From the NCBI RefSeq assembly GCF_011742165.1, contig NZ_JAAQTO010000018.1:62001-126000 (forward strand): DNA of 64,000 nucleotides, written 5' to 3'. The notes beneath the pieces were generated by a model. That model saw only the letters and a list, made by a program, of their open reading frames with translations. It did not search any database and had not been told where the DNA came from. The number at the start of each line of letters is the position of its first letter. Position 1 is the first letter of the stretch. This DNA comes from Billgrantia bachuensis. GTDB taxonomy: Bacteria; Pseudomonadota; Gammaproteobacteria; Pseudomonadales; Halomonadaceae. Positions 8,832-17,600 of the stretch are shown piece by piece. Position numbers and translations under genes: made by a program.

Positions 8832-9149
8832 ATGCCCCCACCCTGCTCGCGCTGTGACTTGCAGCGCGTCATCAACCTCGAGACCGCCCGCAAGCTGGGG
8901 ACCGCTACCGGTGCCCTGGTCGGCTCCCTGAAGGGGGCCTACACCTCGCTCTACGCCCCCAGCCGCCTGATGGCGGCGTCTTTCAGCTTCCCCATGACTC
9001 GCATCAGTACCGCCGTTGTGGCTGCGGCATCAGGCGGCATCGCCGGTGCGGCCGCCGGTCAGCAGATGGTGCAGTACCTCTTCCCGCCCGGTGAGGGCAC
9101 GCCCTGGCTGTGCCTGGGCTGCGGCCACGCCTTCCGCGTTATCGACTGA
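8832..9149 (+). CDS. Small hypothetical protein with two CxxC pairs and a glycine/alanine-rich hydrophobic core
   Basis: 105 residues from the ATG at 8832, which has an AGGAG site 8 bp upstream. The protein begins with CSRC at residues 5-8 and ends with CLGCGH about 10 residues before the C-terminus, two half-sites that could form one zinc ribbon. Between them lies a hydrophobic small-residue stretch (ISTAVVAAASGGIAGAAAG), glycine-zipper-like and possibly a membrane hairpin. It is the first gene of the plasmid-like module and is followed by a strong terminator. I do not recognise the family and no function is assigned. Confidence 0.6.
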   Translation: MPPPCSRCDLQRVINLETARKLGTATGALVGSLKGAYTSLYAPSRLMAASFSFPMTRISTAVVAAASGGIAGAAAGQQMVQYLFPPGEGTPWLCLGCGHAFRVID

Positions 9150-9174
9150 ACCGTTGCTCCCCTTCCCCCTACCC

Positions 9175-9198
9175 GCCAGCGATCTGCTGGCTTTTTTT
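9175..9198 (+). terminator. Intrinsic terminator 18 nt upstream of the DUF932 gene
   Basis: GCCAGC (9175-9180), loop GATCT, GCTGGC (9186-9191), then seven T residues (9192-9198). It ends only 17 nt before the ATG at 9216, so it may act as an attenuator for that gene as well as a stop for the previous one. Confidence 0.75.
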
Positions 9199-9215
9199 CG
9201 TCTAGGAGTTTTTCC

Positions 9216-10184
9216 ATGTCACATCTGATCGAGCAAATGGCCTATGTCGGCGACACCCCCTGGCATGGCCTGGGGCAGCAGCTCTCACGTCATCAACCGC
9301 TGGAGGTCTGGCGGCAGCAGGCCGGCATGGACTGGCATATCGAGGAATCACCGGTGCGCTTCATCGCCGATGGCGCCGCCCACCTGGGCAGCATCCACTC
9401 CTTCCCGGAGCAGAAAGTGCTCTACCGCTCGGATACCCGGGCACCGCTGTCGGTGGTCTCCCAACGCTACAAGGTCGTCCAGCCTGAGGAAGTGCTGGAG
9501 TTCTACCGCGACCTGACCGAATACGCCGGCTATGAGCTAGAGACCGCCGGAGTGCTCAAGGGCGGTCGCAAGTTTTGGGCGCTGGCCCGCAGCGGCCTGG
9601 GCACGGCAATCAAGGGCCAGGATCAGGTCAATGCCTACCTGCTGCTGGCCACGTCCTGTGATGGCTCCCTGGCGACGGTGGCGACGCCCACCTCGGTACG
9701 AGTCGTGTGCAACAACACCCTGACCATCGCCGTGGATGGCATGAGCCAAGGGGTGAAGGTGCCGCATAGCACCGAGTTTAATCCTCAGCGGGTCAAGCAG
9801 CAGTTGGGGATCTCGGTCTCCCAGTGGGACGACTTCATGTACCGCATGAAGACGCTGGCGGAGCGCAAGGTCAGCCAGGCAGAGATCAAGACCTACTTCC
9901 AGTCGGTGATCTGCAACGCCGAGGAACCGCTGGACGATCCTTCCAAGCTGCCCAACGTCCGGGCCCTCAACCGCGTCCAGAAGCTCTATCACGGCGAAGG
10001 GCGGGGCTCTCAGCTGTGCACCGCCCAAGGCACCGCCTGGGGCCTGCTCAACGCCATCACCGAGTACGTCGACCACGAGAAGCGCGCCCGCAGCAACGAC
10101 TACCGCATGGATTCCGCCTGGTTCGGCCAGGGGGCGAGCCTCAAGGACAAGGCCCTGGAGTCCGCCATGGCGCTGGTGGCCTGA
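9216..10184 (+). CDS. DUF932 / phage-plasmid-like protein (TIGR03299 type)
   Basis: 322 residues. The N-terminal MSHLIEQMAYVGDTPWHGLG and the central VRVVCNNTLTIA segment are hallmarks of the DUF932 family found on plasmids, phages and integrative elements. The later KLYHGEGRGSQLCTAQGTAWGLLNAITEYVDHE stretch (in pieces) is also typical. The biochemical role of the family is not established, but it is regularly found with recombination genes, as here with ERF, YqaJ and RadC. Ribosome site TAGGAG lies upstream. A terminator follows at 10252. Confidence 0.85.
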   Translation: MSHLIEQMAYVGDTPWHGLGQQLSRHQPLEVWRQQAGMDWHIEESPVRFIADGAAHLGSIHSFPEQKVLYRSDTRAPLSVVSQRYKVVQPEEVLEFYRDLTEYAGYELETAGVLKGGRKFWALARSGLGTAIKGQDQVNAYLLLATSCDGSLATVATPTSVRVVCNNTLTIAVDGMSQGVKVPHSTEFNPQRVKQQLGISVSQWDDFMYRMKTLAERKVSQAEIKTYFQSVICNAEEPLDDPSKLPNVRALNRVQKLYHGEGRGSQLCTAQGTAWGLLNAITEYVDHEKRARSNDYRMDSAWFGQGASLKDKALESAMALVA

Positions 10185-10251
10185 TCCTGACCCGATGGCG
10201 TTCCCCTTGCGGTCCCGTCCACCAAGTTCACCTTTCCCTTTCACGGCATAG

Positions 10252-10281
10252 CGCCCGACCCCCACCAGGTCGGGCGTTTTT
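10252..10281 (+). terminator. Intrinsic terminator 16 nt upstream of a small gene
   Basis: CGCCCGACC (10252-10260), a 7 nt loop, GGTCGGGCG (10268-10276) and five T residues. It closes the DUF932 transcript, yet lies within 16 nt of the next ATG (10298), leaving no room for a separate promoter between them. Confidence 0.75.
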
Positions 10282-10297
10282 CGATTCTGGAGGTCCC

Positions 10298-10483
10298 ATG
10301 CCACTGCCCCTCTCACTGGAGGCCTGTCGGGCGCTGACGCAGCTGACCCGCCAGCTGCTCAGCGCTGGTCAACAGCAAGCCCAGACCCACGTGATGGCCC
10401 AGGGCCGGGTGTTTCGCGTGGTCGTGTCGCTGGAGCCGGTGCCTGCCGATCAGCTCCAGGATGTCTTCAAGCATTATCAGTAA
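10298..10483 (+). CDS. Small hypothetical protein of 61 residues
   Basis: Begins with ATG at 10298 behind a good GGAGG site (10289-10293) and ends at 10483, 11 bp before the ERF gene. The product is short, with a helical N-terminal half (LEACRALTQLTRQLLSAGQ) and a strand-like VFRVVVSLEPVPADQ. No known motif. The good ribosome site, the co-directional tight spacing to the ERF gene and the typical codon use support a real gene. It is probably translated from the same message as the ERF protein. Confidence 0.6.
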   Translation: MPLPLSLEACRALTQLTRQLLSAGQQQAQTHVMAQGRVFRVVVSLEPVPADQLQDVFKHYQ

Positions 10484-10494
10484 AAGGAGGTCAC

Positions 10495-11283
10495 ATGACC
10501 ACACCCAGCCAATCCTCACGCAGCAAGACCAACGGCCGGGCTCCGGCTACCCGCCAGGCCGCAGTCACCGAGGCGGTACCGGTGCCGGCATCACCGCTGC
10601 AGGAGAGCACCGCGATCATCCAGGTGATCGAGCGTGCCGCCCTCAATCCCGAAGTCGACATCGACAAGATGGAACGCCTGCTGCAGATGCAGGAGCGCGT
10701 GCTCGATCGCCAGGCGCTGATGGCTTACAGCGCCGCCATGGCGGCCATGCAGACGGAGCTGCCGAGCATCGCCGAGCGTGGCCAGAGTAACAACGGGGCC
10801 TACGCCACTCTGGAGGATATCGTTGACACCGTCAGGCCGATCATGAAGCAGCACGGCTTCGCGGTGAGCTTCCGTATTCAGACCCAGGAGCGTGGCATCC
10901 AGGTCACCGGCGTGCTGATGCACAAGGACGGCCATCGCGAGGAGACCAGCATGTTGCTGCCGGCCGATACCAGCGGCAGCAAGAACGCCGTGCAGGCCTT
11001 CGGTTCATCGACCAGCTACGGCAAGCGCTATGTGCTGTGCGCACTGCTCAATATCACCACCCGGGGGCAGGACGATAACGGCCATGGCGCGGCGCCACCG
11101 ATGAAGGTGATCACGCCGTTCCAGGCGAGTCAGCTGAAGCAGCTAATCAGTACCTGTCCCGTGACTACCCAGGAGTGGTTCGTCGGCAAGTACGGCGACG
11201 TGGCGCAGGTGCCACGCAGTGACTTTGACAAGCTGCGTGCTTCCTTGCAGAAACGCGCCGTGCCCCAGCGACAGCGCCACTGA
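10495..11283 (+). CDS. ERF-family single-strand annealing protein
   Basis: 262 residues. The central part carries the ERF family pattern: MAAMQTELPSIAERGQSNN, then YATLEDIVDTVRPIMKQHGF, GVLMHKDGHREETSMLLP, and the GSSTSYGKRYVLCALLNI block near residue 165. ERF proteins anneal complementary DNA strands in phages and mobile elements and usually work with an exonuclease, here plausibly the YqaJ-type enzyme downstream. AAAGGAGG ribosome site upstream. N-terminal 40 residues are Ser/Thr/Pro-rich and likely disordered; the C-terminal tail is basic. Confidence 0.9.
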   Translation: MTTPSQSSRSKTNGRAPATRQAAVTEAVPVPASPLQESTAIIQVIERAALNPEVDIDKMERLLQMQERVLDRQALMAYSAAMAAMQTELPSIAERGQSNNGAYATLEDIVDTVRPIMKQHGFAVSFRIQTQERGIQVTGVLMHKDGHREETSMLLPADTSGSKNAVQAFGSSTSYGKRYVLCALLNITTRGQDDNGHGAAPPMKVITPFQASQLKQLISTCPVTTQEWFVGKYGDVAQVPRSDFDKLRASLQKRAVPQRQRH

Positions 11284-11339
11284 CTCACCACAAAACCTAT
11301 CCATCCCAACCACCATCACCCAATCCATGACGCCTGCAT

Positions 11340-11369
11340 ATAGCGGCGAGGGCTTAACCTCGCCGCTAT
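11340..11369 (+). terminator. Hairpin without T run, 25 nt upstream of the exonuclease gene
   Basis: ATAGCGGCGAGG (11340-11351), loop GCTTAA (11352-11357), CCTCGCCGCTAT (11358-11369): a perfect 12 bp stem. No T tract follows, so it may be an RNA stability or attenuation element rather than a terminator. Confidence 0.5.
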
Positions 11370-11394
11370 GCCGTCATGTCATCAGGAGATCGTC

Positions 11395-12006
11395 ATGCAG
11401 ATCCTGACATTGGAACAGGGCACGCCCGAATGGCATGCCGCACGCCTCGGTATCGTCACCATGTCCGAGCTGAAGACGCTGCTGGTCAAGGGCAAGGGGC
11501 CGGGAGGCTTCGGTACTGGTGCCATCAGCTATATGCATCAGCTGATCGGCGAGCGCATCACCGGTGAGCCCTCGGATGCCTTCCAGGGCAACGTCCACAC
11601 CCAGCGTGGCCACGAGCTGGAACCGGTGGCCCGGGAGCTCTATCAGGAAGCGACTGGCCTGCCTCGCCTGGAGCAAGTCGGCATCATCCTCAACCACGGG
11701 GTGGGCTACTCACCGGACTGCCTGGTGGACAGCCACGGCCTGGTGGAGATCAAGACCAAGCTGCCCAAGTACCAGATCGAACTTCTGCTGGCCGATGAGC
11801 TGCCCCAGGAGCACGTGGCGCAGTGCCAGGGCGGCCTGTGGGTCAGCGAACGGGAGTGGATCGACTTCGTCAGCTACTGGCCGGGGATGCCGCTGTTTGT
11901 GAAGCGCGCGTATCGGGACGAGGCGCTGATTCGCACCATCACTGAGCGCTTGGAGGCGTTTTACGAAGAAATGGAGCGCCGCATGACGCAAGTGATGGCT
12001 GCCTGA
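11395..12006 (+). CDS. YqaJ/lambda-exonuclease-family nuclease
   Basis: 203 residues from ATG 11395, chosen because of the AGGAG site 8 bp upstream. PD-(D/E)xK nuclease of the viral recombinase type. The conserved elements are an early [22 protein letters not shown] near residue 78, the catalytic block [20 protein letters not shown] near residue 103 with Asp, then Glu-x-Lys, and the [10 protein letters not shown] motif with its conserved Gln near residue 143. Expected to degrade one strand of double-stranded DNA ends for strand annealing, pairing with the ERF protein just upstream. Ends 11 bp before radC. Confidence 0.9.
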   Translation: MQILTLEQGTPEWHAARLGIVTMSELKTLLVKGKGPGGFGTGAISYMHQLIGERITGEPSDAFQGNVHTQRGHELEPVARELYQEATGLPRLEQVGIILNHGVGYSPDCLVDSHGLVEIKTKLPKYQIELLLADELPQEHVAQCQGGLWVSEREWIDFVSYWPGMPLFVKRAYRDEALIRTITERLEAFYEEMERRMTQVMAA

Positions 12007-12017
12007 GGAGACAGAGC

Positions 12018-12515
12018 ATGAACCATCGTAAACTGAGTGCCGGCGAGACCGCCGGCACCTACCGAATCACCGACACGGTGACCGAAGCGGAGCTCCTGAG
12101 CATCGCCAAGGCATTTGCCCGGCGCCGCCTGGCCAGGGGTCGCAAGATTACCCAGCCAGCTATGGCGTTCGAGTACCTGCAGATTCTGCTGCAGGACTAC
12201 GAGCATGAGGTGTTCAGTGCCGTGTTCCTCGACAGTCAGCACCGCGTGATCTCCTTCGAGGAACTGTTTCGCGGAACCATCGACTCGGCCAGCGTCTATC
12301 CCCGGGAGGTGGTGAAACGCGCCCTGGCGCACAACGCCGCCGCCGTAATTCTGGTCCACAATCATCCCTCGGGCGATCCCGAGCCCAGCGACGCTGACCG
12401 GCGCATCACCCAGCGGCTAAAGGAAGCGCTGGGACTGGTGGAGGTGCGGGTTATCGACCACATCGTGGTCGGTAGCGAACGATGCGAGTCATTTGCAGAG
12501 CGCGGGCAACTATAA
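12018..12515 (+). CDS. radC: RadC-like JAB/MPN domain protein
   Basis: 165 residues, the short mobile-element form of RadC that lacks the N-terminal helix-hairpin-helix part. The JAMM metal motif is complete: [14 protein letters not shown] around residues 115-128 (H-x-H-x7-S-x2-D). [20 protein letters not shown] and [13 protein letters not shown] are also family hallmarks. The function of RadC proteins is still unsettled. The MPN fold suggests an isopeptidase or nuclease-like role, and these short forms travel with integrative elements. GAGGAGA ribosome site. A hairpin terminator follows. Confidence 0.9.
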   Translation: MNHRKLSAGETAGTYRITDTVTEAELLSIAKAFARRRLARGRKITQPAMAFEYLQILLQDYEHEVFSAVFLDSQHRVISFEELFRGTIDSASVYPREVVKRALAHNAAAVILVHNHPSGDPEPSDADRRITQRLKEALGLVEVRVIDHIVVGSERCESFAERGQL

Positions 12516-12544
12516 GCTTAGTCTAGACAGAATCAGGTATCACG

Positions 12545-13498
12545 TCATACCTCCGGTGCTGCCCTTGTGGGTGGCACCGGTACCATCATCAACTTTTTTT
12601 GTATGGATTGGTCCGTTTCGGCTAGGTAGCTGGCAATTGACGCTGGACGATCTGCTGGCCAGCCTGGTTGATGGTCTCCTGCGCGCCGTCGCGGAGCTTT
12701 GAGTTGGGCGACTAGCACCACTCCCGCGATCGCCTTGTTGCCGCCATAGGGCCGCACCCGGTCGCCTGGGGCCCGCAGGCGACCGAGCAGCAATTCTGGA
12801 GGTGGCGTCGGGCCGTCCGCGGCGCGGAGCTCGGGCTCGTCGGTGAACAGGCTGCGGACGCGCCCTTCCCACTCGTCGAGATAGGCGACCCGCTGCTCGT
12901 GGCTGACATGCGCGACTGCCCAGGCGACGAACGGCGCCATCGCATCGAGCCCGACATAATTGAGCGCACCGCTCTGGATCGCTTCGAGCCGCTCGAAATG
13001 CCGGCTCGGCCCAGCGCCTTTTGGAGGCCGCGGCGCGCCAAATGTCACGCCGAGCATGGCCCGCTTGCCGGCCAGCCCGCCGCGACCATAGTCGCCGATC
13101 TCGGGATGGTCGTTGCTGTAGAAGAGGTCGTACGCGAGCACGCGGTCCGTCCACCCTTTCAGGATCGCGGGAAAGTGGAAGAAATAATACGGGAACAAAA
13201 AGATGACCGCGTCTGCCCATTCCAACTTGTCGACCTCGTCGAGGATATCCTGAGAATAGCCGCGGTTCTTCGACGCTATCCGCTGCCGGGTCTGATAGTC
13301 GGTGCCGGATCCTGGGCCGCCCTCGGGGCGCAGCGCGATGAAGTCGTGGTCGTCGGTCACTGCCTTGAACTTCATCGCGTTGAGGTCCGACACACAGGTC
13401 TCATGTCCCTGATCACTCAACGCGAGAAGCGCACGGTCAAGCATTGCTTTGGCGAATGAGTTCGGGTCGTGGTGTGCGTAAACTATAAAGACATTCAT
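12545..13498 (-). CDS. Flavodoxin-fold NAD(P)H quinone reductase-like protein, C-terminus possibly replaced
   Basis: 317 residues. The N-terminal VFIVYAHHDPNSFAKAML (FMN-binding loop), the WADAVIFLFPYYFFHFPAILKGW block and the GLAGKRAMLGVTFGAP block are those of the DT-diaphorase/NAD(P)H dehydrogenase (quinone) family, which makes two-electron reductions of quinones. Family members usually end near residue 200-260. Here the last 50 or so residues are basic and low-quality, and the frame runs through the terminator of the convergent radC gene. The original 3' end may therefore have been lost at an insertion junction. Two 16-bp direct repeats lie just upstream of the start. No regulator gene is adjacent. 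Confidence 0.7.
   Translation of the reverse strand: MNVFIVYAHHDPNSFAKAMLDRALLALSDQGHETCVSDLNAMKFKAVTDDHDFIALRPEGGPGSGTDYQTRQRIASKNRGYSQDILDEVDKLEWADAVIFLFPYYFFHFPAILKGWTDRVLAYDLFYSNDHPEIGDYGRGGLAGKRAMLGVTFGAPRPPKGAGPSRHFERLEAIQSGALNYVGLDAMAPFVAWAVAHVSHEQRVAYLDEWEGRVRSLFTDEPELRAADGPTPPPELLLGRLRAPGDRVRPYGGNKAIAGVVLVAQLKAPRRRAGDHQPGWPADRPASIASYLAETDQSIQKKLMMVPVPPTRAAPEV
12553..12600 (+). terminator. Intrinsic terminator after radC
   Basis: CCGGTGCTGCCC (12553-12564), loop TTGT, GGGTGGCACCGG (12569-12580) with two G-U pairs, then a T run at 12593-12600. A closely similar hairpin follows the radC fossil at 14562. Confidence 0.7.
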
Positions 13499-13518
13499 GG
13501 CCGGCTCCTGCTTCTATT

Positions 13519-13560
13519 GTTCGTGAGAAAATATGTATCGGGTCGTTCACGAGAAAGTAT
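13519..13560. promoter_or_regulatory. Two 16-bp direct repeats upstream of the quinone reductase gene
   Basis: GTTCGTGAGAAAATAT at 13519-13534 and GTTCACGAGAAAGTAT at 13545-13560 match at 13 of 16 positions with a 26 bp period. They lie 21-62 bp upstream of the minus-strand start, where regulator-binding sites would sit. A weaker third copy may exist near 13577. Confidence 0.45.
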
Positions 13561-13711
13561 ATTGGCCGCGTTTAACCCGCGAGAAGTGGGCCAAACGGCA
13601 ATGCAGTCGAGCCAAAAATTCAGCAATCCACGGTTCGAGGCAGCACGCCCGAGCTCGACAGAAAGAAGAGTAACCTACTGATTAAAGTGATAATACATTT
13701 TCAAAAATTGG

Positions 13712-14366
13712 CACTACAAGCGTGATACAGCAGGAGTCGGCAGGCTAATCGTCTCGATGAGGTCACGTTGTTCAGGCTTCAATTTGGTCAGGCCGCTCGC
13801 CGTCTCAAAACGGTGAAGCAGGGCCTAGTGGAACTGGATCATGCGGGCTATCTAAAGTGCACGCGTCGGCGACAGCGGCTGAAGGCGTGCCATTAGACGG
13901 ATCCTTAGCATCCGGTAAAGTACCAAGGCGAGGACGCAGATCAGGGCATGAGCACGGATGAGATCCGGTAGCCGATGGTAGACCGGACGATCACGATGTC
14001 GCTCTTTAGCACTCGGAAGCGCTCCTCGATCTGTTGTGGCTCATGATTAGCCATATTTATGACCAATAGCAGCTAGCCATCCGTCATCCTGGCGCGATCG
14101 AGCGCTCGCTGTTTCAGCATGTAGCTGAACGTCTCTGCCGGCAGGTCGACCTTCAGGATATAACCAGCGTGAGCGTCAGTGACGGTCTTGTAGAGCTTGT
14201 CCGTCACGCCGGCATCGGAGAGCTTTATGCCTCGATAGCGACGCCCGGCGTACTGGTTAACCAGTTTCTCGAACCACTGTCGAGCATCAGCTTGCTGTGC
14301 CTCAAGCTTTTGATCGCGCTCCGCCGTTTGAACTACAAGAATGTTGGCCACGATTCGATAACCCAC
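13712..14366 (-). pseudogene. Decayed IS1634-like DDE transposase, C-terminal part
   Basis: Reading the minus strand with one in-frame stop (near 14073) and a frameshift (near 13990) gives a continuous transposase C-terminus. First comes DLPAETFSYMLKQRALDRAR, then ANHEPQQIEERFRVLKSDIV, YHRLPDLIRAHALICVLALV, LYRMLRIRLMARLQPL, and finally LTKLKPEQRDLIETISLP. These are typical of IS1634/IS4-superfamily transposases. The N-terminal half and both inverted repeats are missing, so the element is dead. It abuts the radC fossil at about 14400, marking a rearrangement scar between the recombination module and the defence locus. Confidence 0.75.
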
Positions 14367-14410
14367 TGAATTCTCGTACCACAGAGGTCGATTTCAGTTA
14401 AAAATCTAGC

Positions 14411-14545
14411 TAGTAGTGCCGAACACAGAGGAGCATTACTCAGCGTCTTAAGGAAGCCTTGGAGACCGTGGATATACGCGTGATCGATCATGTGATAGTC
14501 GGGAGTGAGGAGTGTTCGTCACTTGCCGAACTGGGACATATCTGA
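14411..14545 (+). pseudogene. 3' fossil of a second radC gene
   Basis: In frame from 14432 the DNA reads [20 protein letters not shown] then VIVGSEECSSLAELGHI and a stop. It aligns along its length with the end of the intact RadC ([35 protein letters not shown]). Upstream of 14432 the frame is broken and the JAMM part is gone. The sequence differs from the intact radC at many positions, so this is a remnant of a different copy rather than a fresh duplication. It keeps its own hairpin terminator. Confidence 0.8.
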
Positions 14546-14561
14546 ATGGACTCTAGGTATA

Positions 14562-14610
14562 ATGCCGGTGCTACCCGTGAAGGGTAGCACCGGCATCTTG
14601 TATATAAATT
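14562..14610 (+). terminator. Perfect 15-bp hairpin downstream of the radC fossil
   Basis: ATGCCGGTGCTACCC (14562-14576), loop GTGAA, GGGTAGCACCGGCAT (14582-14596), with a T-rich tract from about 14609. It is related in sequence to the terminator after the intact radC. It also lies 46 bp beyond the end of the convergent minus-strand defence operon and could stop transcription from both sides. Confidence 0.7.
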
Positions 14611-14642
14611 TTTTTAAATCATCAAGCCTATTTCATGGAGCT

Positions 14643-17600
14643 CTACACCGCTGTTTTTGTACTTCCACCATGTTGTGTGATACGAGGTCTACATTTTATT
14701 TTGACAGCACCACGACTGAATGCATCATCAGAAGACTTACTTGACCACACGTAGGCTTCACCGGTGCCGAGATGGCTCATCTTGTCGGAGGTCAACTCAC
14801 CTAGAGCTGCATTCGCCTTCTGAATATGCTTCAGCCAGGCTGGCGAGTTGAATTTATGCATGATGATCTGTGATGACAGCTCGATCAGAGATACAGGAAC
14901 CGATGGCGGATCCTGAGAGGCCACCATGATACTAGTCCCTTTATGTCGCATCTCACGGACGACCTCTACCAAACCGGATACCAAGTCATCATTCTCGATG
15001 TACTTGTGGGCTTCATCAAAAACTACAAGTTTGTTAAAGGCGCTTCCCTGGTAGGTTGCTTCTGAGAAAATCTGAAGCATTACCACGAATAGACCGAGGG
15101 CCTCATCCTTTTCGATGTATTCATCACGCAAATCGACGATAACCAACCGGCCTGGGCGAATTAGATCCTGAAGCCGCTGGTTGTCATCGATATATTCGCT
15201 GGCGAAAAGCAGACGTGTCCGGGCCAACTCTTTCAGATGATCGGATAGACCAGAGTTATCGATGCCTGCTTGCAGGGCATCCAGGGTCAGGTTGTCCCGC
15301 AGCCCCCTCATGATGAGATTGATTTGCCGCATATACATGCTCTGACTGCCAATCGCTCCCATTAGGAACTTCCAGTGCGCCGCCTTGAGTTCGGAGGCAG
15401 AAAAAGCAATCGGCTTAACCTCAATATCCGGGTACTCGGCCCGGCGCTCATCCACCTTGTTTGCCGGAGTAAGTATCAGGACATCTTTCAGGGCTTCCGG
15501 GTTGGCTTTGTAACGCTCACGAAGGATGCGGATCTCTTCATCCACCGAGTTGGCATTGATCATCGAAGTAAACTCCGGCGCATAATCCTGCGTCGGGCTG
15601 TAATGAAAAATGACCGTGGCGAGCGGGCTTGGCAGCACATTGATGTGCTTCAGCGGCATGGAGGCCATCTCAATGACTGTTCCAAGGGTGTAGCTCTTGC
15701 CGCCGCCTTGAACCCCAAAGAGGCTGATCGTGTGGGTATGGTTGAGGTCCAGCGCGATTTTCCTGCCGGAAACCTCTCCAAGCAATCCGTACTGGGGCGA
15801 GTCACCATTAACGCCCAGCATGATGTCATAGCTGACATCGGCTTGAGGCGCGGGCTCGGGTGTCGGATGCTCCGGCGCTTCAAGCTCGGGTTGAACAGGT
15901 ACTTCAGGTTCAACAGCAACGGTGGCGGGCTGTTCGCCTTCTTTTTCTTCTTCTGGTGCAATGGTGGAAGGTCGAGGTGCTTGCTCGACGGGTTCCGCCT
16001 GTTCTTCCTTTTCTTCTTGGTCGGGTGCAGGTGTTTCCTCTGCGGCAGGAGATGTTGACTGGATGATTGGTGCCTCCGGCTCTTCGTTCCAAAGCTCATC
16101 CACCGTCCAGGACGTTGAGCGGGCTCTCTTGGGTGCGATGAAAGCGGCTGTCTCGAGCTTCGGCACGTTCGGAATGAACTGCTCGCTCAGGAGATGGGCG
16201 GTCGGCTCCTCCTCAATCTCGACGGACACAGGCTTACGGCAATTTTCCAGCAAGGAGTGAATGAGATCCTTGCCGATGCGGTGGAATTCAATGCCCACTT
16301 CGTTATCCGGAGCCTCGGTTCCGGCCTTGTCAAAGTCGAAGATCAAGGCGCACCGTCTGAATTGAAGCGAGTAGCCCTGTTCAATGGATTCAAGTAGCCC
16401 TCGCGCTTCCTGTGCGGCAGTCCCATCAAAGATCCCGTAACGCAGTGAGCGTTCCAGATAGAACCGAAGGAGCTTAGCCAGCTCCCGGCTCTTGAGCAAC
16501 CTATCCGGCCGGTCCGGCTTTTTCAGAGCCGGGTCGAAGTGGCGCTGGAGGATGCGCTCACTCTGATTGATTTGGGCGGAGATCCGCTCCTTCAGTTGGT
16601 TGAAGGCCGCAAAGTCGCCGACCTGCGCATAACACTTCACCTCGACCAGGTTGCAAGTGATCGTCCTGGCGTTCAAATCCAAATCGAACAAACCCAAGTC
16701 GGTGCGTTGGAGGCTGATGGCATCGTTGACGTCGTCTGACTCTCCGCTTGCGCGGTAGAGGTCCGTGTGAGCGTCCAACGGCACAATGACCTGATTGCTC
16801 AATGCGCCCTGATACTCGAGATAGAGCCGCGCCAGTGCCAGACCAAGAGCCTCCGCCTGTTGCGTGCGTGCGGAAATCAGTTTCAGGGCGAGCTGGCCCG
16901 AAAGTGACCTCAGGTTTGCCAGTATCTGAACCGACTGCTCACCGTCGGCGGCCAAGCCGTGCTCAAGCAGCACCGGCTTCAGCATGGCCTCCAGCTCATC
17001 GTTTGAGCGCGAGGAGATGATCAGATTGTGTGTCGCCTGGGAGCTGGCTCCCGGCACATAGTCAATCAGATAGTCCGGTCTATTCTTCCTGCCGCCATGG
17101 TCGAAAAACTCAATCCCCATATTTCGGTCGATGGTGAACACCCAATCGCTGATCTGGTGAACCTCGTAGATCAGCTCTCGTTGGGCTACATCGAGGCCAA
17201 GGGTCACGACGGGTACGGCCTTGAAGCTGGCACCAGAAGCAGCAACCGCTGAGGTGGCAAAACAGAGGTGACGGCTCAGCGACGACAACAGATCGAAACA
17301 TGCTGCGTGGCTATCTGTTTGACTAAAAAGGGGGCCGAGTGAGCGCCCTACAATCGGCCGCTTATGCCAGAAGGTACCCGAATCGTCATCAACGAATTCG
17401 GTGTCGAAGTCCTGTATCAAACCATGCAGCGGAGTCACCCCCATCGCTTTCTCGGCAATGGAAAGTTCCTCGGCAGGAAACACATCCAGAAGAACACTGA
17501 TGTGCGCAGGAAACTCCTTGGAATTTGCATGGAATTCATTCAGCGAGTGCTTGGCCAAGTTCAGTTTGGAAAACAGATGGCTGCCGGTTGAAGTCGCAAA

